From Rhodospirillales bacterium (GTDB lineage: Bacteria > Pseudomonadota > Alphaproteobacteria > Rhodospirillales > Defluviicoccaceae): 64,000 nt of DNA. A model generated the notes under the pieces. That model saw only the letters and a list, made by a program, of their open reading frames with translations, did no database searches and was not told the origin of the DNA. A program made the position numbers and the translations under genes. The stretch covers positions 37,566 through 101,565 of the forward strand of contig JAEULH010000035.1 in assembly GCA_016793925.1 (NCBI GenBank), read 5' to 3'. Positions 50,949 through 57,781 of the stretch are shown here, piece after piece (the stretch's first letter is position 1; each line of letters starts with the position of its first letter).

Positions 50949-51863
50949 ATGCAAACCCTGCCGTCTTTCAACGCTCTCAAAGCCTTCGAGGCCGCCGTAC
51001 GCCGCGGAAGCTTCAGCGCGGCCGCGAACGAACTGCACCTGACGCCCTCGGCGGTGAGCCATCAGGTCAAGATCCTGGAAAACCAGCTTGGGATCCGGCT
51101 GTTTCGCCGGATCGGACGCTCTGTGGTTCCCACCGCCCGTGGCGCCCACTATTACCGCGAGGTCACGGCGGCGTTCGGACGCATCAGGGTCGCGACGGTC
51201 GAACTCACCGGCGATGGCATGAGCGACCGGCTCTCGGTCCACTCGGCGCCCAGCTTCGCGGTCCAGGTGCTTCTGCCCCACCTGCCCACGTTCGTCGAAG
51301 CTCACCCCGAGTTGGACGTCGTCTTCTGGGCGACATCTCCACCCTACGACGCCATGGCTGACACCTACGACGTCGACATACAGCACCGCGGGCGGGTGAC
51401 CACCGACCTGGACATCATGCAACTGCCCGCGGAGCGCATCGTTCCGATGTGCAGTCCGCGCCTTGCCGAGGGCGCACGGCCGATCCGCTCACCGGAGGAC
51501 CTGCTCTACCATTCCCTCATCCACTCGGACCTCTGCTCGGTGCGTTGGCCCGATTGGCTGGAGCATCACTTTGACCTTCCCCTCGATCTCGACCGCGGGC
51601 TTCACTTCGACCGCTCGTTCATGTCGATCGGCGCCGCAGTCGACGGCATGGGCGTTTGCCTGGAGAGCACGCTGTTGGCGCGGAGGGAACTGGCCGAAGG
51701 CCTGCTGGTGAAGCCCCTGGCCGACGATGGCCCGGAGGTCCACGCTCACCGCCTCGCCTGCCGCATCGAGGAGAAAGACCTGCCGAAGATCGTTACCTTC
51801 AAGAACTGGCTCAGGCGTCTGCTGGTCGAGGCCCCGCCCGAGGACACTGCGTCTTCGGCTTGA
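50949..51863 (+). CDS. LysR-family regulator (GcvA-like) of the TRAP/transketolase operon
   Basis: This 304-residue LTTR has an N-terminal helix-turn-helix SFNALKAFEAAVRRGSFSAA and LHLTPSAVSHQVKILENQLG, with a periplasmic-binding-protein-like effector domain. The LPSFNALKAFEAA opening and IGRSVVPTARG place it near GcvA. It is divergent from the SDR-transketolase-TRAP operon with a 186-base AT-rich spacer, so it most likely controls that operon in response to the imported substrate. Confidence 0.88.
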   Translation: MQTLPSFNALKAFEAAVRRGSFSAAANELHLTPSAVSHQVKILENQLGIRLFRRIGRSVVPTARGAHYYREVTAAFGRIRVATVELTGDGMSDRLSVHSAPSFAVQVLLPHLPTFVEAHPELDVVFWATSPPYDAMADTYDVDIQHRGRVTTDLDIMQLPAERIVPMCSPRLAEGARPIRSPEDLLYHSLIHSDLCSVRWPDWLEHHFDLPLDLDRGLHFDRSFMSIGAAVDGMGVCLESTLLARRELAEGLLVKPLADDGPEVHAHRLACRIEEKDLPKIVTFKNWLRRLLVEAPPEDTASSA

Positions 51864-52013
51864 CGGCGGCGGCGCCACGCCCTTGCTTTCCGGTTCGCGG
51901 ACGTGCCGGACCGGAATGCACGAAGCCCGGGATGCGAGCCTTCGCGAGCGGGTCCGCTATCCGCGGCTGCCGTCGCCCGTCACCAGCATTGCGCGGCCCG
52001 GCCAAGAGGCCGT

Positions 52014-53048
52014 TCAGGGCTTGACCATGACCTTCAGCGCCTCGCGTTCGTTCATCGCGCGATAGCCGTCCGGTACGCCGTCGAGGCCGACGGTACGGTC
52101 GAAGACGCGGCCGGGCTCGATCCGGCCCTCCATCACGTCCGCGAGAAGCTCGGCGATGTAGGCGCGCACGGGCGCCGGACCGCCGGCGACGCTGACGTTG
52201 CGATAAAAGGTCTCCCGCGCCGCCGGCACCGCCTCGTAATGGGGCACGCCGACGCGGCCGACGGCGCCTCCCGGGCGCGCGATGGCCACGGAGGTGTGGA
52301 CGGCTTGTTGCGTTCCGACGCATTCGAGAACCGAGTGGGCACCGAGGCCGCCGGTGAGTTCGCGCACGCGCGCGATCGCCGCTTCGCCGCGTTCACTCAC
52401 CACGTCGGTGGCGCCGAACTCCCGGGCCAGGGCGATGCGGTCCGGATGACGACCCATGATGATGATCTGCTCGGCGCCGAGCCGGCGCGCCGCGATGACC
52501 CCGCACAGCCCGACCGCCCCGTCGCCGATGACGGCCACGCTGTCTCCGGGCCGGACGTTCGCGCTGACGGCCGCGTGATGACCGGTGCCCATCACGTCCG
52601 ACAGCGTAAGGAGCGACGGCATGAGGGCGTCGTCTTCGCCCACCGGCAGAGCGAACAGCGTCCCGTCGGCCTGGGGGATGCGCAACGCTTCGGCCTGGGC
52701 GCCGCCGACTTCGCCACCGGTGCCGAAAAAGCCGCCGTGCACGCACGCCGTCTGCAACCCTTCGTTGCAGAACAGGCAGGTGCCGTCCGAATAGGCGAAG
52801 GGCATGACGACGACGTCGCCACGCTTGATGCGCTGCACGTCGCTGCCGATGTCCTCGACAACGCCGATGGACTCATGGCCCATGCGCTGGCCTTCGACGT
52901 TCGGACCGCCGTTGTACGGCCAGAGGTCGCTGCCGCAGATGCAGGCGCGGGTTATGCGAATGACGGCGTCGGTGGGTTGCCGGATGGCGGCGTCGAGGAC
53001 GTTCTCGATCCGAACGTCGCCGGCCTTGTACATCAGGGTTGCGCGCAT
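52014..53048 (-). CDS. Zinc-dependent alcohol dehydrogenase (MDR family)
   Basis: This 344-residue medium-chain dehydrogenase binds catalytic zinc via ACICGSDLWPY and MGHESIGVVED. The structural zinc segment reads S-D-G-T-C-L-F-C-x7-C, with Asp in place of the first Cys. The Rossmann motif is VIGDGAVGLCGVIAARRLGA, followed by IIMGRHPDRIALA; the G-R-H after strand 2 suggests NADP(H). The substrate is unknown. It lies 73 bases after the CMD-like gene and possibly forms a unit with it and the upstream LysR gene. Confidence 0.87.
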   Translation of the reverse strand: MRATLMYKAGDVRIENVLDAAIRQPTDAVIRITRACICGSDLWPYNGGPNVEGQRMGHESIGVVEDIGSDVQRIKRGDVVVMPFAYSDGTCLFCNEGLQTACVHGGFFGTGGEVGGAQAEALRIPQADGTLFALPVGEDDALMPSLLTLSDVMGTGHHAAVSANVRPGDSVAVIGDGAVGLCGVIAARRLGAEQIIIMGRHPDRIALAREFGATDVVSERGEAAIARVRELTGGLGAHSVLECVGTQQAVHTSVAIARPGGAVGRVGVPHYEAVPAARETFYRNVSVAGGPAPVRAYIAELLADVMEGRIEPGRVFDRTVGLDGVPDGYRAMNEREALKVMVKP

Positions 53049-53121
53049 CGCGGGTCCTCCTGCTTCGTGTCCCTCGGGATCGTCCCGCCGGCCGAAGGCG
53101 TCGGCGTTGACAAGGCGCGCC

Positions 53122-53448
53122 TCACGCGCCCGTTTCCTCGAACACCGTGCGCGCGAGCTGCAGCCCGGTCACGGCGCAGGGCCAGCCGGCGTAGAAGGCC
53201 ACATGCGTGAGGGTCGCCACGATCTCGTCCTTCGTCAGTCCGTTGGCGAGCGCCAGCTTCAGGTGGAAGGGCAGTTCGTTCGTGCGGTAAAGCGCGGTCA
53301 GGACGGTGATCGTGACCAGGCTCCGGTCGCGCGGCGAGAGGGCGGGATCGGACCAGATGTCGCCGAACAGCACCTTGTCGGTGATCTCGGCCAGCTTCGG
53401 CGCGATGTCGCCGAGCAAATTACGACCGGTGGTAGGCTCCTCGGCCAT
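53122..53448 (-). CDS. Carboxymuconolactone decarboxylase-family protein
   Basis: This 108-residue single CMD domain has SLVTITVLTALYRTNELPFHLKLALANGLT and TLTHVAFYAGWPCAVTGLQLAR. It lacks the CxxC of AhpD peroxidases, and its only cysteine is in GWPC. Such stand-alone CMD proteins are often redox or lactone-metabolism accessories. It is followed by the alcohol dehydrogenase on the same strand. The start is the ATG at 53448 with AAGGAGAAT upstream. Confidence 0.88.
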   Translation of the reverse strand: MAEEPTTGRNLLGDIAPKLAEITDKVLFGDIWSDPALSPRDRSLVTITVLTALYRTNELPFHLKLALANGLTKDEIVATLTHVAFYAGWPCAVTGLQLARTVFEETGA

Positions 53449-53611
53449 CGATATTCTCCTTCGTCAGTCAGGCGCAGCCTCGTGTGCGACATGGCGGCGG
53501 GTTGAAGCCGCACTGGACGCCAGGGAGCGTGCGCCGGAAACGGCGGGTCTCTTGCGTCCTAGATTAAGGCGTTGGCGATCGCCCGGACGAGGGCCGCCGC
53601 GGCAATGCCAT

Positions 53612-53628
53612 GTTGAGCGGCATTCAAC
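53612..53628. promoter_or_regulatory. Inverted repeat upstream of the CMD-ADH genes
   Basis: GTTGA, 7 bases, TCAAC: a T-N11-A-compatible dyad of the LysR-box kind. It lies 164-180 bases upstream of the CMD start and just past the 3' end of the LysR gene. It is a weak candidate operator. Confidence 0.3.
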
Positions 53629-53654
53629 GCACCCCGGTATAGCACTTCGGCCCG

Positions 53655-54563
53655 TCAAAGGCCGAGGGGGCGCAACTCCCGGATGAGCTCCACCAGCAGG
53701 CGCAGCCCGGTCGGAACCTGTCGTCTGCTGGTGTAGTAGACATGGAAGGCCGGTCCCACCGGCGCCCAGTCGTCGAGCATCGTTTGCAGCCTGCCGGTCG
53801 CGATGTGCTCCGCAATGCACGCCTCCGGCACATAGGCGAGCGCGGCGCCGGCGAGGGCCAGGCTGATCACTGTCTGCGTCTCGTTGAGCGTGATGGCGCC
53901 GGGCACATCGACGCTGATCGCTTCCGCGTCCTTCTCGAACTCCCACTGATAGACCCGATCGTTGCCGAGCCGGATTCGCAGACAGCGATGGTGGAGAAGG
54001 TCGTCGGGGTGGCGCGGCGCGCCGAACCGCTCCAGGTAGGCGGCGGCGCCTGCGACGACCCAGCGGATGTCGGCGGAGACGCGCTGGGCGACCATGTCCT
54101 CGGGGACGGTTCCGCCGTAGCGGATGCCTGCATCGAAGCCCTGATCGATGACATCGACGAGGCGATTGCTGATGTCGAGGTCGACCTCGATGTCGGGATA
54201 GCGCTCTGTGAAGACGGGCAGGACCGGAGCGAGCAGAAGGTATGCGGCGTGTTCGGGCACGTTCAGCCGAATTCGCCCCGCCGGCGCGTCGCGGAAGCGG
54301 TTCAAACCCTCCACGGCGTCGCCGATGATCCGGAACGGGTCGCTGATCGCCGCCTCCAGCTCCTCGCCGGCCGAAGTGAGCGTGACGCTGCGGTTGGTCC
54401 GATTGAGCAGCCGCACCCCCAACCGCGCCTCCAGTCCCTTGAGCGCGTGGCTCAGGGCCGATGCGCTCACGCCGAGATCGAGGCCGGCGCGGCGGAAGCT
54501 GCGATGCTTCGCCAACGCGAGGAAAGAGACAAGATCCGCAAGGTCAGACCTGCTGAAGCGCAC
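53655..54563 (-). CDS. LysR-family transcriptional regulator
   Basis: This 302-residue LTTR of the CrgA/DmlR-like group has DLVSFLALAKHRSFRRAGLD, VSASALSHALKGLEARLGVR and LLNRTNRSVTLTSAG. The effector domain has IDQGFDAGIRYGGTVPEDMV, typical of the group. It is upstream of the CMD and alcohol dehydrogenase genes on the same strand, with a 206-base gap, and probably regulates them. A perfect 9-base inverted repeat lies 23-43 bases upstream of its ATG. Confidence 0.88.
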   Translation of the reverse strand: MRFSRSDLADLVSFLALAKHRSFRRAGLDLGVSASALSHALKGLEARLGVRLLNRTNRSVTLTSAGEELEAAISDPFRIIGDAVEGLNRFRDAPAGRIRLNVPEHAAYLLLAPVLPVFTERYPDIEVDLDISNRLVDVIDQGFDAGIRYGGTVPEDMVAQRVSADIRWVVAGAAAYLERFGAPRHPDDLLHHRCLRIRLGNDRVYQWEFEKDAEAISVDVPGAITLNETQTVISLALAGAALAYVPEACIAEHIATGRLQTMLDDWAPVGPAFHVYYTSRRQVPTGLRLLVELIRELRPLGL

Positions 54564-54585
54564 GGCTCACCTGTCCTGGGGCCGT

Positions 54586-54606
54586 CAACGGGTGATCCAC
54601 CCGTTG
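54586..54606. promoter_or_regulatory. Perfect 9-base inverted repeat upstream of the second LysR gene
   Basis: CAACGGGTG, ATC, CACCCGTTG: 21 bases with fully complementary arms. There is no T-run on either side, so an operator (or 5'-leader hairpin of the leftward LysR gene) is likelier than a terminator. Confidence 0.55.
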
Positions 54607-54835
54607 CTCGAAACCGCCTGCGCCTGATATCGCCGATCGCTGAGCCGCGCTCAACAGCGCATCGCAATCGCCGACGGGGTTGTGCGAGAATGCGTCGCAC
54701 GGGATGGGTGCGGCGGCACCGGAGCGATCGGGTGATCCCCGGGCGTCGCGACCGGCACCCAGGTTGGTTGGAAGGCGGACATTTGGCGGGCGCGCGGTCG
54801 GGCGCGTGTCGGGGACGCCGCAGGGAGGGCTTGGC

Positions 54836-55300
54836 ATGGCGTTATCGGTGGGCGATCGGGTCGGGGATTTCTCATTGCCGACGGACGGGGGAGGAACGTT
54901 CACGACCGCCGATCTGCGCGGGACCCGGACGATCCTCTATTTCTATCCGAAAGACGACACATCCGGGTGCACCAAGGAGGCGCACGCCTTCCGCGACATG
55001 ATGGAGGCGTTCCGGGCTGCGGGCGTCGCCGTCGTCGGCGTGTCCGTCGACCCGGTCGCCAGCCACGAAAAGTTCAAGGCCAAGCACGCGCTCAACTTCC
55101 CGCTCGTTTCCGACGAGGCGAAGACGCTGGCCGAAATGTTCGGCGTGTGGGTCAAGAAGAGCATGTACGGCAGGACGTACATGGGGACCGAACGGGCGAC
55201 GTTCCTGATCGACGAGAGTGGAGTGGTCCGCGGGATCTGGCGCAAGGTCAAGGTGGCCGGTCATGCCGAAGCCGTCCTCGCCGCGGCGCGGGCCCTCTGA
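54836..55300 (+). CDS. bcp: Thioredoxin-dependent peroxiredoxin (BCP family)
   Basis: This 154-residue peroxiredoxin reduces peroxides with thioredoxin. The peroxidatic cysteine is C45 in DDTSGCTKEAHAFRD. The resolving Cys50 of E. coli BCP is replaced by His50, so this is a one-Cys or atypically resolved enzyme. TRTILYFYPKD, VVGVSVDPVASHEKF and YGRTYMGTERATFLID complete the fold. The start is the ATG at 54836 with GGGAGGG upstream. Confidence 0.93.
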   Translation: MALSVGDRVGDFSLPTDGGGTFTTADLRGTRTILYFYPKDDTSGCTKEAHAFRDMMEAFRAAGVAVVGVSVDPVASHEKFKAKHALNFPLVSDEAKTLAEMFGVWVKKSMYGRTYMGTERATFLIDESGVVRGIWRKVKVAGHAEAVLAAARAL

Positions 55301-55456
55301 GCGCGGCAGCGGCGGCGCGGTGCTCCGTAGCGTTGCGACCTGTTATCGTTGCCTCCGTCCGTCGAATTTGTTACCGAGACGGACACGTTTGCGACTCGCC
55401 GCTGCGTTCGGCAGGCGGAGCGAGAACGGTGCAGCCAAGCTTCCCTGGGAGAAGTC

Positions 55457-55918
55457 ATGACTAAAATGGAATACAACAAGGAAGCGGCGATCGCGGTCCT
55501 GAACAGGATCCTCGAAGCTGAGCTTGCCGGCGTTGTCCGCTACACCCACTACTCGTTCATGGTCTACGGGTATGGCCGTATTCCGATCGTCTCGTGGCTG
55601 CGCAGCCAGGCCGACGAGTCCATCCTCCATGCGCAGCAGGCGGGCGAGCTGATCACAGCGCTCGGCGGCCACCCGTCCCTTGGCATCGGCCGGCTGCTGG
55701 AAAGCGAGAAGCACGACATCGGCGCCATCCTCCGGGAGTCGCTCGAGCACGAGCAGGAGGCGCTCGCCCTTTACGAGGATCTGCTCGACATCGTCCGCGA
55801 TGGCGACATCATGCTGGAAGAGTATGCCCGCAGGATGATCTCCGAGGAGACGATGCACAAGAGCGAGGTGGACAAGATGCTGCGCCAGCCGGGCGATCTG
55901 CACTCTTTTGCGATGTGA
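55457..55918 (+). CDS. Bacterioferritin-like ferritin-fold protein
   Basis: This 153-residue four-helix protein has helices EAAIAVLNRILEAELAGVVR, ADESILHAQQAGELITALG, LEHEQEALALYEDLLDIV and LEEYARRMISEETMHKSEV. The second E-x-x-H (ETMH) is canonical, but the first reads E-S-I-L-H with one extra residue, and no haem-ligand Met is seen at the usual site. It may store iron or protect from oxidative damage, in keeping with bcp just upstream. The start is the ATG at 55457 after GGGAGAAGTC. Confidence 0.82.
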   Translation: MTKMEYNKEAAIAVLNRILEAELAGVVRYTHYSFMVYGYGRIPIVSWLRSQADESILHAQQAGELITALGGHPSLGIGRLLESEKHDIGAILRESLEHEQEALALYEDLLDIVRDGDIMLEEYARRMISEETMHKSEVDKMLRQPGDLHSFAM

Positions 55919-56382
55919 GCGCGGCCGGCGTCGGCGCCCTGCGGGAGCGCCTGCGGGCCGTTCCGCAACGGCGCGCGCTCATTGGCGTGGCGGTTGCGCT
56001 GGTTCTTGCGGCGGCGGGCGCTGTCGCATTGATGGCGATCCGCGCGTCGGCCCCGGTGGTCGAGATCGGGATCGGCGGGGCGCTGGTCTACGATACCTTC
56101 CCCGAAATCGTCGCCGACCTCAGATCCGACGGCGGCGCGCGTCGGTACGTCAAATTGGCGATCGTCGTTGAACTGCCGGACGATCTTCAGCCGCGGCTGG
56201 AGGCGAGCCGAACGGAAATCATCGACGCTTTGAATGCCTACCTTCGCGAGCAACGGGCGGAAGACCTCGCCGGCGAGGCCGGCGCGGCGCGGGTGCGCCG
56301 GGCGCTGAAGGAGATCGTCAACGACGCCCTTGCGCCGGGCGAGGTGAAGGCCGTCCTCTTCCGCGTGTTCATCGTAAGCTGA
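55915..56382 (+). CDS. Orphan FliL-like membrane protein
   Basis: This 155-residue protein has one N-terminal transmembrane helix (LIGVAVALVLAAAGAVALMA) and a periplasmic FliL-type domain. That domain carries RRYVKLAIVVELPDDLQPRL, LNAYLREQRAEDLAGEAGAA and the ending KAVLFRVFIVS. FliL rings stabilise flagellar stators, but no flagellar gene is nearby. The GTG start at 55915 overlaps the ferritin gene stop (ATGTGA), implying translational coupling. The FliL assignment is by motif pattern. Confidence 0.75.
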   Translation: MSAAGVGALRERLRAVPQRRALIGVAVALVLAAAGAVALMAIRASAPVVEIGIGGALVYDTFPEIVADLRSDGGARRYVKLAIVVELPDDLQPRLEASRTEIIDALNAYLREQRAEDLAGEAGAARVRRALKEIVNDALAPGEVKAVLFRVFIVS

Positions 56383-56546
56383 GGCTGCGTACCTGCGGCA
56401 GCCGAAGCGTGCTCCGGCGGCCATTCTGACTGCTGCCGCCCTCGTGCGAATCTTTCAGGTCGCGGTCGTCGGCGGTGTCGTCATGCTTGCCGCACTGTTC
56501 AGGCGGGCGGCGTGCAGCGGCAGCGACGGGGCGGGGGGTGGCGTCG

Positions 56547-57657
56547 TCAGGTCTCGCGCGCGTCGTTGACGCCGGAGAGCGCGGCGACCATGAAGGCGTC
56601 GAGATCGCCATCGAGGACCGCCTGGGTGTTGGACGTTTCGACGCCCGAGCGCAGATCCTTGACCATCTGGTAGGGCTGGAGGACGTAGGAGCGGATCTGC
56701 CGTCCCCAGCCGATTTCCGCCTTGGCTTCATGTTCGGCGCGGGTTTCCTCCTCCCGCTTGCGCATTTCCATCTCGTACAGGCGCGCCTTCAGCATCTGCA
56801 TGGCCGCTGCCCGATTGCGGTGCTGCGATCGATCGGTCTGGCACTGGACGACGATGCCGGTGGGCTGGTGGGTGATGCGAACGGCGCTGTCGGTGCGGTT
56901 GACGTGCTGGCCGCCGGCGCCGGACGCGCGGTAGGTGTCGACGCGCAGATCCTTGTCGAGGATCTCGATCTCGATCGAGTCGTCGATGACAGGATAGGCC
57001 CCGACCGAGGCGAAGCTCGTGTGTCGCCGGGCGCCGGCGTCGAACGGCGAGATGCGCACGAGGCGGTGGACGCCTGTTTCCGTCTTCAGCCAGCCGTAGG
57101 CGTCTTCGCCGATGATTTTCAAGGTGGTCGACTTGATGCCGGCCTCCTCGCCGGGGCTCTCCTCGATCCACTCGACCTTGTAGCGGCGTCGTTCGGCCCA
57201 GCGGACGTACATCCGCGCCAGCATTTCGGCCCAGTCCTGTGCCTCGGTGCCGCCGGCGCCGGCGTGGACCTCGATGAAACAGTCGTTCCCGTCGGCTTCG
57301 CCGGACAACAGCGTCTGCAATGCGGCGCGCGCGGCGGCTTCCTTCAGCGCCGCCAGCGCAGCCTCGGCTTCGCCGACGACGGCTTCGTCGCCTTCCGCTT
57401 CGCCCAGTTCGAGCAGGTCGACATTGTCGCGGAAGTCCCGGTCGAGCCGGTCGAGCCGCGCGATCCGCTCCTCGAGCCGGGTGCGTTCGCGCATGACCAC
57501 CTGGGCGTCGTCCGGACGCTGCCAGAGATCGGGATCCTCCGCCTGAACATTCAGCGCGGCGAGGCGGGCTACGGCGCTGTCATAGTCAAAGATGCCTCCG
57601 TAACGATTGCAGCGAGCCGCGGATCTCCGCCGTCATCGCCTCGATTTCCGCTTTCAT
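56547..57657 (-). CDS. prfB: Peptide chain release factor 2, with programmed +1 frameshift
   Basis: This 369-residue RF2 recognises UGA and UAA stop codons. The first 23 codons run from the ATG at 57657 to an in-frame TGA at 57588-57586. A +1 shift on CTT-TGA-C then continues as [20 protein letters not shown] to the stop at 56547. The GGQ loop ([19 protein letters not shown]) and the tripeptide anticodon SPF in [12 protein letters not shown] are intact. GGAG precedes the start. The shift lets RF2 limit its own synthesis. It is followed by upstream mrcA-amiC-rne in a common alphaproteobacterial order. Confidence 0.95.
57585..57599 (-). promoter_or_regulatory. prfB: Programmed +1 frameshift site of prfB
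   Basis: On the minus strand, GGAGG (57599-57595), CAT, CTT, TGA, C. The internal Shine-Dalgarno sits three bases before CTT, as in the E. coli site (AGGGGG-TAT-CTT-TGA-C). The slippery CTT and the UGA-C context are both conserved. Confidence 0.93.
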
Positions 57658-57728
57658 CGCCATCTCCACGTCATCTCGCGCTCGCCGGTTCTAGCGTCGC
57701 TGCGACGCCACGGCAATGCTCGCACTCG

Positions 57729-57747
57729 GATGCGGCCGCTCCGCATC
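57729..57747 (-). terminator. Hairpin between mrcA and prfB
   Basis: GATGCGG, a 5-base loop, CCGCATC: a perfect 7-base stem in the 124-base gap. There is no T-run. It could be a Rho-type end of mrcA or a leader structure for prfB. Confidence 0.35.
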
Positions 57748-57781
57748 GGCAAGACGCCGGCGCCACCTCTTTCCCGGCCGG

